Shown here: positions 16,315 to 24,764 of the stretch, piece by piece
Layout of the letters: every line of letters starts with the position of its first letter
Position numbering within the stretch: position 1 is the first letter of the stretch
Origin: Paracoccus sp. (in: a-proteobacteria)
Lineage (GTDB): Bacteria; Pseudomonadota; Alphaproteobacteria; Rhodobacterales; Rhodobacteraceae
Reading direction: 5' to 3'
NCBI RefSeq assembly: GCF_030538495.1
Contig: NZ_JAUNTW010000003.1
Location: 62,001-126,000, forward strand
Length of the DNA stretch: 64,000 nucleotides
Position numbers and translations under genes: made by a program
The notes under the pieces: model-generated
Database searches by the model: none
Told to the model about the DNA's origin: nothing
What the model saw: only the letters and a program-made list of their open reading frames with translations

Positions 16315-17406
16315 TCACACAACCGACACCAAACGCAAATCCCCATCCAACCCAATCACATCACGCAAAGCCGTGCCCGCCGCGACGCTCAGCCCCGGCA
16401 GCCCCATGGCCGCGCGCGGCGCATCCGTCGCCATGAAAATCGCGCGATCCAACGGCACGCCCGCATGGCGGTGCAGATTGGCAAGGCTGGTCACCATGTC
16501 GATATGCGCCCCCGCCAATGAACCGGCGGCGTTTACCAACCGCCCGTCGCGCACATAAATATCGGCACCATAGAGGTTAAAATGATCCGGCCCGCCCACC
16601 GTCGCCATGGCGTCCGACACGATGAAGGTCCGGTCGTCCCGAGGCCGCGCGGCCAAAGCAATCCGCAGCATGTCCCAATCCACATGGATGCCGTCCGCGA
16701 TGATCCCGCACCACGCATCCGACAGGATCGCGGCGGCAATCACGCCGGGGTCGCGGGAACTCATTTGCGGCATGGCGTTGAACAAATGGGTGAACATGGT
16801 GACGCCGTTCGCCATCCCCTGCCGCGCCTGATCGGCCGTGGCCATGGTGTGACCGGCGGACACCACCACCCCCAGATCGGCCGCCGCGCGGATCAGGGCA
16901 AGATCGGTTTCTTCGGGCGCGAGGGTCAGCAAAACCGGCACATCTGCCGCGCGCAACCGGCGCAGCACCGCCATGGTGCGGTCGTCCAGCGGGCGGATGT
17001 AATCGGCGTTATGGGTGCCTTTGCGCACCGGGTTGATATGCGGGCCTTCGATATGGATGCCCAGAATACCGGCTTCGCCCATGCAGGCGATGATGGCATC
17101 GGCGGCGGATTCCATGATGTCGGGCGTGTCGGTGATCACGGTGGGCAGGATCGCCCCGGTTCCCAAACGCGCATGGGCGTCGCGGATCGCGCGGATGCCG
17201 TCGGGGGTGGGCGTGCTGTTCAGCATCACGCCCCCGCCGCCATTCACCTGTAGATCGGTGCAGGCGGGCATGATCAGGTGATGGTGCTGGTCGGCGGTAT
17301 CACGACCCAACGGGCGCAGCGCGGTGATCGTCAGACCGTCGGTTTCAATCGCCATATCGGGACGCAGCGCGCCATCTGCGTAAATATAGTCAGCCGAAAT
17401 CAGCAT
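16315..17406 (-). CDS. nagA: N-acetylglucosamine-6-phosphate deacetylase
   Basis: NagA hydrolyses GlcNAc-6-phosphate to glucosamine-6-phosphate, the committed step for GlcNAc reuse in cell-wall synthesis. The 363-residue amidohydrolase shows the Glu in HIEGPHINPVRKGTHN, the metal-binding His in VVSAGHTMATADQA and FTHLFNAMPQM, and the catalytic Asp in FIVSDAMATVGGP. I chose ATG 17406, behind GAGGG. The longer reading to 17529 is an unrelated extension. It converges on lnt. No nagB or PTS gene is nearby, so its role here is probably peptidoglycan recycling together with nagZ. Confidence 0.92.
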   Translation of the reverse strand: MLISADYIYADGALRPDMAIETDGLTITALRPLGRDTADQHHHLIMPACTDLQVNGGGGVMLNSTPTPDGIRAIRDAHARLGTGAILPTVITDTPDIMESAADAIIACMGEAGILGIHIEGPHINPVRKGTHNADYIRPLDDRTMAVLRRLRAADVPVLLTLAPEETDLALIRAAADLGVVVSAGHTMATADQARQGMANGVTMFTHLFNAMPQMSSRDPGVIAAAILSDAWCGIIADGIHVDWDMLRIALAARPRDDRTFIVSDAMATVGGPDHFNLYGADIYVRDGRLVNAAGSLAGAHIDMVTSLANLHRHAGVPLDRAIFMATDAPRAAMGLPGLSVAAGTALRDVIGLDGDLRLVSVV

Positions 17407-17659
17407 GTTACCCTCTGCCCTGTTATCCTGCGATCCACCCACGCGCGGGACCGCTGCACCACCGGCGCGCCTAACACATTGCCCGGCACATGCAACCGCC
17501 GCAAGCGACACCGCGCCGCAGCCCGTCAAAATCAGTCACTTTCTGAACAGCATGGGTTGATTTTCGCGGGCTTTGGGGCTTTGTGCGGGGAAATTACACA
17601 TTCCCGTCACACAGGGACCGTATTGGAAAAGCGACGCAGGGCCACAGGCGGGCAACAGG

Positions 17660-18484
17660 ATGGATGACGGCAGGCTGCCCTTTTTGACCGATGCGGTTCA
17701 GCATCCGCCGAACGAACGGATGCGGGCGATTTTTCTGTCCGACCTGCATCTGGGCGCCATGGGGTGCAAAGCGCGGCTGCTGCTGAGCTTTCTGGAACAG
17801 CACGACGCCGAAACCATTTATCTGGTGGGCGATATTATCGACACATGGCGGCCTTTGGGCAGCAACTGGCCCGACAGCCATCATGCGGTGCTGCAATTGC
17901 TGACGGCGCGGGCGCGTATGGGAGCGCGGGTGATCTTTATCCCCGGCAACCACGACGCCTTTTTCCGCCACCATATCGGGACCGAGCTGTTCGGCTTTGA
18001 CATCCGCCGCGATGCGGCCCATCGTCTGCCGGATGGGCGGCGGCTGCTGGTCACGCATGGCGACAGCTGCGATATTTTTTCCGAACGCCTGTCGATGTTG
18101 TCCAAGGCGGGCAGCTGGCTGGAAAGCGGCATCCGCCGGCTGGGTCTGGGCATTAACCTGATCCGTCAGCGGGTCGGGCGCGACGGCTGGGACGGGCTGG
18201 AAACGGCCCTTGCGCGGTTCAACCGGATGATGCGGGCGCGGGATCGGTTCACCGTGCGCCTGACGGATAAGGCGCGCGGGCGCGGCTTTGACGGCATTGT
18301 CTGCGGGCATTTCCACCAACCGGCGCTGCATACCGATCACGGCGTTCTGTATGTGAATTGCGGCGATTGGGTCGAACATTGCACCGTCGTGATGGAAACG
18401 CCGCAGGGGGCGCTGCGGCTGATCCGCTGGGCCGACACGCCCGAGGCCACCACCGAGATGCGCTCGGAACTGGTTGCGGGATGA
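17660..18484 (+). CDS. LpxH-like metallophosphoesterase (UDP-2,3-diacylglucosamine diphosphatase family)
   Basis: This is a calcineurin-like phosphoesterase. The 274-residue protein carries the dinuclear-metal motifs in order: FLSDLHLG, LVGDIIDTW, IPGNHD, LVTHGD and CGHFHQP. The family (COG2908) includes LpxH, which cleaves UDP-diacylglucosamine to lipid X. The longer C-terminal part and its place next to a GT21 enzyme point instead to a lipid-linked or nucleotide-sugar phosphatase, and the substrate is uncertain. ATG 17660 was taken as the start. ATG 17720, directly before the SDLHLG strand, is also possible. It leads a four-gene coupled operon; the next start overlaps its stop (ATGA). Confidence 0.8.
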   Translation: MDDGRLPFLTDAVQHPPNERMRAIFLSDLHLGAMGCKARLLLSFLEQHDAETIYLVGDIIDTWRPLGSNWPDSHHAVLQLLTARARMGARVIFIPGNHDAFFRHHIGTELFGFDIRRDAAHRLPDGRRLLVTHGDSCDIFSERLSMLSKAGSWLESGIRRLGLGINLIRQRVGRDGWDGLETALARFNRMMRARDRFTVRLTDKARGRGFDGIVCGHFHQPALHTDHGVLYVNCGDWVEHCTVVMETPQGALRLIRWADTPEATTEMRSELVAG

Positions 18485-19551
18485 TCCTGCTGGCCGGTGT
18501 TCTTTTGGCGGTGCATCTGGTCACGATTGCGATTGTTCTGTGGCGGATGTCGCGGCCTGTGCGCCGGGAAACCGATATGCCGCAGGTGACGCTGATTCGT
18601 CCGGTCTGCGGGCTGGATTATGGGATCGAACAGACGCTGGCATCGGGGTTTGCGCAGGACGCGCCGGGCTATCGCCTGATCCATTGCGTGCAGCGCGACG
18701 ATGACCCGGCGCTGCCGCTGCTGCGGCGTTTGATGGCGGCGCATCCGGGCGTTGACGCGCATCTGACCGGGCCGGAACAGGTCATCACCGGCAATCCGAA
18801 GCTGAACAATCTGGCCAGCGGGTGGCCTTTGGTGGCGGGCGAATGGGTGGTCATGGCCGACAGCAACCTGTTGTTGCCACCGGATTATCTGCGCGTGGTG
18901 ATGGCGCGGCGGGGGCGCGGCATGGTGTCATCGCCCGCCTGCGGCACCAACCCCGCAACGTTCTGGGCGCGGGTCGAAGCGGGGTTTCTGAACACCTATC
19001 AGGCCCGCTGGCAATTGGCGGGCGACAGTCTGGGCAATGGTTTCGCGCAGGGCAAAACGCTGGCCTATCCGCTGGACTGGCTGAACGCGCAGGGCGGGCT
19101 GCCCGCTTTGGGGCATGACCTGGCCGAGGATGTGGCATCCACCAAACTGACCCGCGCAGATGGCGGACGGGTGAGGCTGACGCCGCGCCCCTTTGCGCAA
19201 CCTCTGGGACCGCGCAGCCGGGCGCAGGTTCTGGGGCGGCAAATCCGCTGGGCGCGGCTGCGGCGTGCAGGCTTTCCAATGATTTTCGCGTCCGAGGCTC
19301 TGACCACCCCCGCCCTGCCCCTGTTGCTGCTGGCCGGGGCGTGGCCCGCCGCAATCCCGGCATTTCTGGCGCTGTGGTATGGCGCGGAATGGTTGTTGGC
19401 GCGGCGCGCGGGCTGGCCTGCGGGCGCGGTTGATCTGGCGGCATGGGTGACGCGCGATGCGTTGCTGTGGCCCATTTGGGCCGCGGGCTGGCGTCAGGGC
19501 GGCGCGCTGACATGGCGCGGAAACGCCGTTACGGACGCAAAGGACGCATAA
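18481..19551 (+). CDS. GT21 ceramide glucosyltransferase-like glycosyltransferase
   Basis: This membrane glycosyltransferase is 356 residues long. It has an N-terminal helix (1-20), a GT-A domain and two or three C-terminal helices from about residue 265. The D1, D2, D3, (Q/R)XXRW signature of the GT21 family is present: DDD in QRDDDPA, DSN in VVMADSN, ED in LAEDVAST and RQIRW in VLGRQIRWARL. GT21 members transfer hexose to ceramide or, in HpnI, act on hopanoids. Alphaproteobacteria use such enzymes for glycosyl-ceramides. The acceptor here is inferred, not proven. It is coupled on both sides: ATGA with the phosphatase, and TAATG with DedA. Confidence 0.82.
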   Translation: MILLAGVLLAVHLVTIAIVLWRMSRPVRRETDMPQVTLIRPVCGLDYGIEQTLASGFAQDAPGYRLIHCVQRDDDPALPLLRRLMAAHPGVDAHLTGPEQVITGNPKLNNLASGWPLVAGEWVVMADSNLLLPPDYLRVVMARRGRGMVSSPACGTNPATFWARVEAGFLNTYQARWQLAGDSLGNGFAQGKTLAYPLDWLNAQGGLPALGHDLAEDVASTKLTRADGGRVRLTPRPFAQPLGPRSRAQVLGRQIRWARLRRAGFPMIFASEALTTPALPLLLLAGAWPAAIPAFLALWYGAEWLLARRAGWPAGAVDLAAWVTRDALLWPIWAAGWRQGGALTWRGNAVTDAKDA

Positions 19552-20123
19552 TGGACCTGACCACGATCGAACGGATTATTCAGGATTGGGGCCTGCTGGT
19601 TCTGTTTCCGATCTCGATTCTGGAAGGTCCGATTGTCACGGTCGTGGCGTCGTGGTTCGCGCGGCAGGGGCTGATGAACATCATCGGCGTGTATATCGTC
19701 TGCGTCGTGGCCGATGTGGTCGGGGATGCGGGCTTTTACTGGCTGGGCCGTCACGGGCTGTCGCCCCGCTGGCAGAAACGGCTGGGCCTGACACCCGCCC
19801 GCCGCCGCGTGCTGAAAAACCAGTTCCGGCGCAACGGCGCGCGTATTCTGGTGCTGGGCAAACTGACCCATTCGGCGGGTCTGGCGGTGCTGGTCGCGGC
19901 GGGGGCTTCACGTTTTGGTTTTGGGCGGTTCATTTTGTGGAACACCATTGCCACCATGCCGAAAACGCTGTTCTTTGTCATTATCGGCTACAGCTTTGGC
20001 GGCGTGTCCGATCAGGTCGAAAGCTGGATCGCGCGCGGATCGTTGCTGATGCTGGCGCTGATTGTCGCGGGGGCGGGCCTGTGGGTCGCGCGCCGCAAAT
20101 TACTGGGGGACCAAACGCCGTGA
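19551..20123 (+). CDS. DedA-family membrane protein
   Basis: DedA proteins are inner-membrane flippases or transporters; some carry undecaprenyl phosphate or phospholipids. The 190-residue protein has the SNARE-associated domain, with the re-entrant motif SILEGPIVTVVASWFARQG at about residues 22-40, a GDAGFYWLGRHG segment, and GKLTHSAGLAVLVAAGASRFGFGRFILWN. An AAGGA Shine-Dalgarno lies in the end of the previous gene, and the ATG overlaps its TAA. Its position between two glycosyltransferase genes suggests it moves the lipid carrier or product used by them (inference). Confidence 0.85.
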   Translation: MDLTTIERIIQDWGLLVLFPISILEGPIVTVVASWFARQGLMNIIGVYIVCVVADVVGDAGFYWLGRHGLSPRWQKRLGLTPARRRVLKNQFRRNGARILVLGKLTHSAGLAVLVAAGASRFGFGRFILWNTIATMPKTLFFVIIGYSFGGVSDQVESWIARGSLLMLALIVAGAGLWVARRKLLGDQTP

Positions 20124-20875
20124 CTGTGACCTGCATCATCCCCGCCTTTAACGAAGGGCCACGCATCGCCACCGTCGCCGGCATCGCCGCCCGCCATCCG
20201 GCCTTGGCCGAGGTGATCGTCGTCGATGACGGTTCCGCCGATGATACCGCGATACAAGCCGCCGCCGTGCCGGGGGTGCGCGTCATTCGTCAGGCGAAAA
20301 ACGGCGGCAAAACGGCGGCGCTTGCGCGGGGTCTGGCCTGTGCGCGGGGCGATTTCGTGCTGTTGCTGGACGCCGACCTGATCGGCTTGCGCGCCGAGGA
20401 TATTTCCGCGCTGATCGCGCCCGCTTTGTCGGGGCAGGCGGCGGTGACGATCAGCCTGCGCGGCAATGCGCCCGCGCTGTGGAAACGCATCGGGCTGGAT
20501 TACATTTCCGGCGAACGGGTGGTGCCGCGCGCATTGTTGCTGCCCTATCTGGATGCGCTGCCCGGCCTGCCGCCTTTCGGGTTCGAGGTGTTTCTGAACC
20601 ACCTGTTAACCGATGGCCGCCTGCCGCTGGCCGTGGTGCCATGGCCGGGCGTGTCCAGCCCGCTGAAGCGGCGCAAATACGGGTTCTGGCGGGGCCTGCG
20701 CGGCGATGTCGGGATGCTGGCGGATATGTTCCACGTCCATGGGCCGATCACCCTGATGCGGCAGATCAGTGCAATGCGGGCCTTGCGGGTGACGCTGCCG
20801 GACGCGGCAGGAACATCCTATAAATTGCTGGCACGACCACGCCCATCAACAGCGCCGCAAACACCACATCACTGA
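20120..20875 (+). CDS. Family 2 glycosyltransferase
   Basis: This GT-A enzyme of 251 residues has no obvious membrane helix. It shows CIIPAFNEGPRI at the start, the nucleotide-sugar Asp pair in VVDDGSADDT (about residues 33-42) and LLLDADL (about 91-97). It starts at GTG 20120 in a GTGA overlap with DedA. The last 36 codons lie antisense to the coding 3' end of the PAP2 gene on the other strand. The C-terminal tail (ARPRPSTAPQTPHH) is probably extra sequence. Donor and acceptor are unknown. It closes the rightward four-gene operon. Confidence 0.82.
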   Translation: MTVTCIIPAFNEGPRIATVAGIAARHPALAEVIVVDDGSADDTAIQAAAVPGVRVIRQAKNGGKTAALARGLACARGDFVLLLDADLIGLRAEDISALIAPALSGQAAVTISLRGNAPALWKRIGLDYISGERVVPRALLLPYLDALPGLPPFGFEVFLNHLLTDGRLPLAVVPWPGVSSPLKRRKYGFWRGLRGDVGMLADMFHVHGPITLMRQISAMRALRVTLPDAAGTSYKLLARPRPSTAPQTPHH

Positions 20876-21530
20876 CAAAATGCCCGCCAAAGGCGACGCG
20901 CAGCATCGACCCGGCCACGACATAGGTGGCCGCCACGCCCCCCGCGACCATCCGCCCCCGCGCCGTCAGTCGCGGCCAGATCAGCAACAGCACGATCAGT
21001 GCCATGGCGGCCAAGGCGCTGCCTTCGCCGCTGGCAAAGCTGCAATTGCGCAGGCATTGATCCGTGAGCGACAATGGCGGAGTGAACTGCGCCCATCCGC
21101 CGAAATCGGTGATCTGCACGGGACGCGCGCGGCCCCAGTGATCCTTGAGCAGCACATTGATCAACAGCCCCGGCCCGATGGCATAGGCCGCAATCGCGAA
21201 CCCCATGGCACGGCAATCGCACCACCGTGCCACCCTCCGGCGGCGCGCAATCATAACAGCGATCAGCAGGATCAGCACCAGCACCATCACGCCGCTGGTG
21301 CTGGCGATGAAGAACTGCCTCCAGCCCTGCCCCACGATGCTGCGCGCCACGGGAAAGGCGTCGCTTCGTGATCCGAATTGCCCGCTGATGATCAGGTCCA
21401 GCCCGGGCCACAGCGTGAACAGGACCGCCGCCAGCAACAACCCCAGCAGGCTGGCGCGCATGATCCGCCCGCTCAGCCGGGCCATCATGCGCCCCGTTTC
21501 CGGGTCGCGCGGGATCAGAGGCAGCTTCAC
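20766..21530 (-). CDS. PAP2-family phosphatase with atypical motif 2
   Basis: This membrane lipid phosphatase of 254 residues has about six helices. Motif 1 is intact (KDHWGRARP) and motif 3 is intact in core residues (RVAFGGHFVSD). Motif 2, normally PSGH, reads ASGEGS, so Glu replaces the general-acid His. A GEx variant occurs in some proteobacterial PAP2 proteins. Likely substrates are undecaprenyl pyrophosphate or lipid phosphates released by the adjacent glycosyltransferases (inference). GTG 21530 overlaps the GT39 stop (GTGA). It is last in the six-gene leftward operon. Confidence 0.82.
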   Translation of the reverse strand: MKLPLIPRDPETGRMMARLSGRIMRASLLGLLLAAVLFTLWPGLDLIISGQFGSRSDAFPVARSIVGQGWRQFFIASTSGVMVLVLILLIAVMIARRRRVARWCDCRAMGFAIAAYAIGPGLLINVLLKDHWGRARPVQITDFGGWAQFTPPLSLTDQCLRNCSFASGEGSALAAMALIVLLLIWPRLTARGRMVAGGVAATYVVAGSMLRVAFGGHFVSDVVFAALLMGVVVPAIYRMFLPRPAASPARPALH

Positions 21531-22936
21531 CGCACCCCCCGCGCGCAATCGGCGTCGGTCAGCCACGCGGACAAGGCGCGGCCTTGCCATACGCCGCGCC
21601 CGGTCAGCGGGATCGGCTGCGCCCCCGGACAGGGGGCCGCACCCGCCACCACCAGCACCGGCCCGGTCAGCGCGTCGGGGATGGCAAAGGTTTGTTCGTA
21701 ATAATTCCGCGCCCGCCCTTGCGGCTGGGGCGCGTAAAACGCCACGCCCGCATCGCGGCCGGTATAGAACAGATCGGCCAGAATATCGCGGTGAACGGCC
21801 AGAACCGCCGCCCGCTGCGTCTGCGCCGCCGCGATGATCTGCTGGCTCAGATCCGCACGACCCAGATAGCGCACCAGCACCGGCTGCCCGTTCACCACCG
21901 GCCACGGCGCAACCGCGATCAGCACCGGCAGCAGAACCGAGGGGATCAGATTGACCGCAACCGCCACCCGCAACCACCGTGCGGACAGCGCCGTCACCAC
22001 CAGCACCGTTCCCGCGAAATAGGCCGCAATCGCCCAATTGGCATAGGCTTTGTCCAACAGCGCCTGCGTCAGAACCGCGACCAGCGGCGGCAGGGTCAGC
22101 ATCACCAACCCCACCTGCGCGCCGCGCGCCCGGATCATCGCCACCAGCAGCGCGGCCATGGTCACCGGCCCGAACACCGCAAACTGGCTGGCGGCAAATT
22201 CGGCCATAGATGACAGGTTCAGCCCCGCGCCATGCCGGACCCAGCCGATATTATCCGCCGTGTGTTCAAAGGTGGTCAGATCATGCGCCATGTTCCAGAT
22301 CAGGTTCGGCGCAGCCACAGCGGCAAAGCCCAGCCCCATCAGCGCGGCATTGCGCCAGCCGGGCCGCCAAACCGGGCTGAACAGCGCGGCCAGTGCCAAT
22401 CCGGGGATCAGATACATCGCTGCATATTTGCCCAAAAACGCGGCACCTCCGCACAGCCCGGCGATCAGGGCATCACGCGCGCGACCGCCTTGTGCGGCGC
22501 GCCAGCCAAACAGCAGCGCCCCGGCCCAGAACGGCGCCATGACGGTATCGGTCGAAATCAACGCCGAGCCGACCGCAACAAAGGGCAGCGTGACATACAC
22601 CGCCGCCGTCCAGATCGCCGCGCGCGCCCCCGCTATCTGCGCCGCCAAACCCGCCAGAATCAGCGCGGTGATCCCATGCAGCACCGGCGCAGGCGCGCGC
22701 AGCCAGAACGCCGCATCCGACCCTGCCAGAGTCGTGACCGCCCCAATCAGCCACGCAATCGCGGGCGGTTTGGAATAATAGCCGAAATCGAACCGCTGGC
22801 CCCATAACCAATACTGCGATTCATCAACGAACACATCCGTGGGCGACAGCGCCAGCGACAGCAGACGCAGCGCCACGGCAACCGCGACGATGCCCGCCGC
22901 GACGGGCAACCAGCGGTCAGTCCCGCCGGGGCGCAT
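21527..22936 (-). CDS. GT39 (ArnT-like) polyprenyl-phosphate-dependent glycosyltransferase
   Basis: This integral membrane GT-C enzyme of 469 residues has about 11-12 helices. It has the first-loop acidic motif typical of PMT/ArnT proteins (TDVFVDESQYWLWGQ, about residues 33-47) followed by YYSKPPAIAWLIG. Such enzymes take sugar from a polyprenyl-phosphate carrier on the periplasmic side and place it on lipid A or another glycolipid. It overlaps LAB_N by 20 bases upstream and the PAP2 gene by 4 bases downstream. The donor sugar is not predictable. It is the second GT39 gene of the operon. Confidence 0.85.
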   Translation of the reverse strand: MRPGGTDRWLPVAAGIVAVAVALRLLSLALSPTDVFVDESQYWLWGQRFDFGYYSKPPAIAWLIGAVTTLAGSDAAFWLRAPAPVLHGITALILAGLAAQIAGARAAIWTAAVYVTLPFVAVGSALISTDTVMAPFWAGALLFGWRAAQGGRARDALIAGLCGGAAFLGKYAAMYLIPGLALAALFSPVWRPGWRNAALMGLGFAAVAAPNLIWNMAHDLTTFEHTADNIGWVRHGAGLNLSSMAEFAASQFAVFGPVTMAALLVAMIRARGAQVGLVMLTLPPLVAVLTQALLDKAYANWAIAAYFAGTVLVVTALSARWLRVAVAVNLIPSVLLPVLIAVAPWPVVNGQPVLVRYLGRADLSQQIIAAAQTQRAAVLAVHRDILADLFYTGRDAGVAFYAPQPQGRARNYYEQTFAIPDALTGPVLVVAGAAPCPGAQPIPLTGRGVWQGRALSAWLTDADCARGVR

Positions 22937-23216
22937 GGATCAGCCACAGGTTGCGGGAATAGATCAGCACGCCCAAAGCCTGCCCCATGATGAACACCGG
23001 GTCGCGCCGATGAATGGCATATGCCAGCAGCATGATCCCGCCCAGCAGCGAAAAATACCAGAACGCCACCGGCATGATCGACGCGCGCGCCCGTTCCGAC
23101 GCGATCCATTGCACCAGAAAACGCGCGGTAAACATCAACTGCGCGGCAAAGCCGAACACCACCCACCACAATTCGGCGCGGGACTGAACGGCAAAGAAAT
23201 TCATCAGCCAATCCAT
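22917..23216 (-). CDS. Lipid-A-disaccharide synthase N-terminal-like (LAB_N) membrane protein
   Basis: This 99-residue protein has three predicted helices, at about 14-35, 45-64 and 69-88. The LAB_N (PF07578) pattern is clear: WWVVFGFAAQLMFTARFLVQW, a short loop with SERARASIMPVAFWYFSLLGG, and GQALGVLIYSRNLWLI. These small proteins lie next to GT2 and ArnT-like genes in many genomes. By size and context they could act like the ArnE/ArnF flippase, but this is untested inference. It starts 4 bases after the GT2 stop. Confidence 0.88.
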   Translation of the reverse strand: MDWLMNFFAVQSRAELWWVVFGFAAQLMFTARFLVQWIASERARASIMPVAFWYFSLLGGIMLLAYAIHRRDPVFIMGQALGVLIYSRNLWLIHAPRRD

Positions 23217-23220
23217 CGGC

Positions 23221-23946
23221 TTAGCCCTTTACTTCGGTCGGTTGCGCCTTTTTGCGGCGGCGCAACAGCCACGCCACGCCCGCCAGATCAGCAATGCTGA
23301 CCAGCCCGCGTTGCAGGTTGGAATAATGGGACCGGCCGCCGCCTCGGGCGCGGTGCGTCACGTCGATATGCGCAATGTCCCAGCCGTCGCGTTTGAACAG
23401 CGCGGGCAAATAACGGTGCATATGGTCGAAATAGGGCAGGTTCAGAAACCCGTCGCGGCGAAACGCCTTGAGCCCGCAACCGGTGTCGCGCGTGCCGTCG
23501 CGCAGGATGCGCGCGCGCAAGCCGTTGGCGAATTTCGACGCCCAGCGTTTGGATGCCGTATCCTGACGGCCCACGCGCTGCCCTGCGACCAGCCCCAGCC
23601 GCCCGGTCGTGTCGTTCAGCAGCGGAGCCAGCAGGTTCGGCAATTCATGCGGCGGGTTCTGACCGTCTCCGTCCAGCGTGGCGATCAGGGGCGCGACGGA
23701 TGCGCGCACGCCCGAATGAACCGCCGCCGATTGCCCGCCCGAACGGTCATGCCGCAGCACCCGCAATTGCGGCATCTGCGGGCGCAGGCTGGCCAAAACG
23801 CCCGCCATCCCGTCATCGGATGCGTCATCGACAACAATAATTTCATACGCGCCCAACGGGTCGCAGGCGGACGCGATGCCGGTCAGCAATTCGGTAATAT
23901 TCTCGGCTTCGTTCTTGGCGGGAATGACGATGGAAAAGGCAGTCAT
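23221..23946 (-). CDS. Family 2 glycosyltransferase (polyprenyl-phosphate glycosyltransferase type)
   Basis: This GT-A enzyme of 241 residues resembles dolichyl-phosphate mannose synthase and ArnC. It has SIVIPAKNEAENI, VVDDASDDGM, ATLDGDGQNPP with the metal-binding DGD, and the acceptor segment RDTGCGLKAFRRDGFLNLPYF. It lacks the two C-terminal membrane helices of ArnC and ends in a basic tail. It probably loads a sugar on undecaprenyl phosphate for use by the flanking GT39 proteins. It is coupled to PAP2 upstream by a 4-base overlap. Confidence 0.86.
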   Translation of the reverse strand: MTAFSIVIPAKNEAENITELLTGIASACDPLGAYEIIVVDDASDDGMAGVLASLRPQMPQLRVLRHDRSGGQSAAVHSGVRASVAPLIATLDGDGQNPPHELPNLLAPLLNDTTGRLGLVAGQRVGRQDTASKRWASKFANGLRARILRDGTRDTGCGLKAFRRDGFLNLPYFDHMHRYLPALFKRDGWDIAHIDVTHRARGGGRSHYSNLQRGLVSIADLAGVAWLLRRRKKAQPTEVKG

Positions 23947-24764
23947 GCGGGATCCTTATGTCGGATGCGGGCGACCCCGCGACGGGTGGCGTGGCTGAGT
24001 GCCGCGTATATCCGGGCGGCGGTCGGGGGCAATCGTTTTCGGCGCAGAGGGGCAAACGAGGCGCGCGACTGTGGCCGGCGAAACCCGATCCCACGCGCGG
24101 ACATGCGGCGATAGATCAGCACCGCGCCGAACGCCCCCAGCATCGCGCCCGCGAACACATCCGACAGCCAATGCACGCCAATCAGCATCCGGCTGGCCGC
24201 GCCCCAGGCGCCCAGACACAGAAACGCCACCCGGTAACGCGGCCATAACAGCGACAGCGCAACCGCCAGTGCCAGTGCCGTGGTGGAATGGCCCGATGGA
24301 AAGCTGGCCCAGCGGGCATTGAACGCCCCCAGATCAAAGGCCATGACCTGCGCAGGCTCTAACGTATAGGGCCGCGCCCGCCCGATGGTGTTTTTGATCA
24401 GCGACGCCGTCACCCCCGTCACCGCCACCACCGTAAACACAAACAGCGCCTGTGATTTCGCAAATCGCAGCACCGCCCGGTCGCGCCAGCCCGCGAACCG
24501 TGACGCGCCCCAGAACAGCGCAATCAGGATCAGACTGCCCAAAAGTGACCAGAAACTGTCCCCGATTTCCGTGACCAGACGCAGGGCGGACAGGGTGCTT
24601 GCGTCCATTCCTCGGGCCAGTTGGTTGACGGGCGCATCCAGCAACACCGCCATGGCCAACAGGGCGGACGCGATCAGAACGCCCCGCTGCGCGACCGGCT
24701 GCGCGCGCCACCAGCTCCACAAACACGCCCGTTTGCGCGGTTTTTCGGGGGACATCAGGGTCAT
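23943..24764 (-). CDS. PAP2-family phosphatase
   Basis: This membrane phosphatase of 273 residues has all three PAP2 motifs intact: KNTIGRARP, FPSGHST and SRMLIGVHWLSDV. It has about six helices and an Arg-rich cytoplasmic tail after residue 220 (MSARGIGFRRPQSRA). It probably dephosphorylates undecaprenyl pyrophosphate or a lipid phosphate formed in the glycosylation cycle. The start overlaps the stop of the upstream GT39 gene by 4 bases (ATGA). A second in-frame ATG three codons in (24755) is also possible. Confidence 0.88.
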   Translation of the reverse strand: MTLMSPEKPRKRACLWSWWRAQPVAQRGVLIASALLAMAVLLDAPVNQLARGMDASTLSALRLVTEIGDSFWSLLGSLILIALFWGASRFAGWRDRAVLRFAKSQALFVFTVVAVTGVTASLIKNTIGRARPYTLEPAQVMAFDLGAFNARWASFPSGHSTTALALAVALSLLWPRYRVAFLCLGAWGAASRMLIGVHWLSDVFAGAMLGAFGAVLIYRRMSARGIGFRRPQSRASFAPLRRKRLPPTAARIYAALSHATRRGVARIRHKDPA

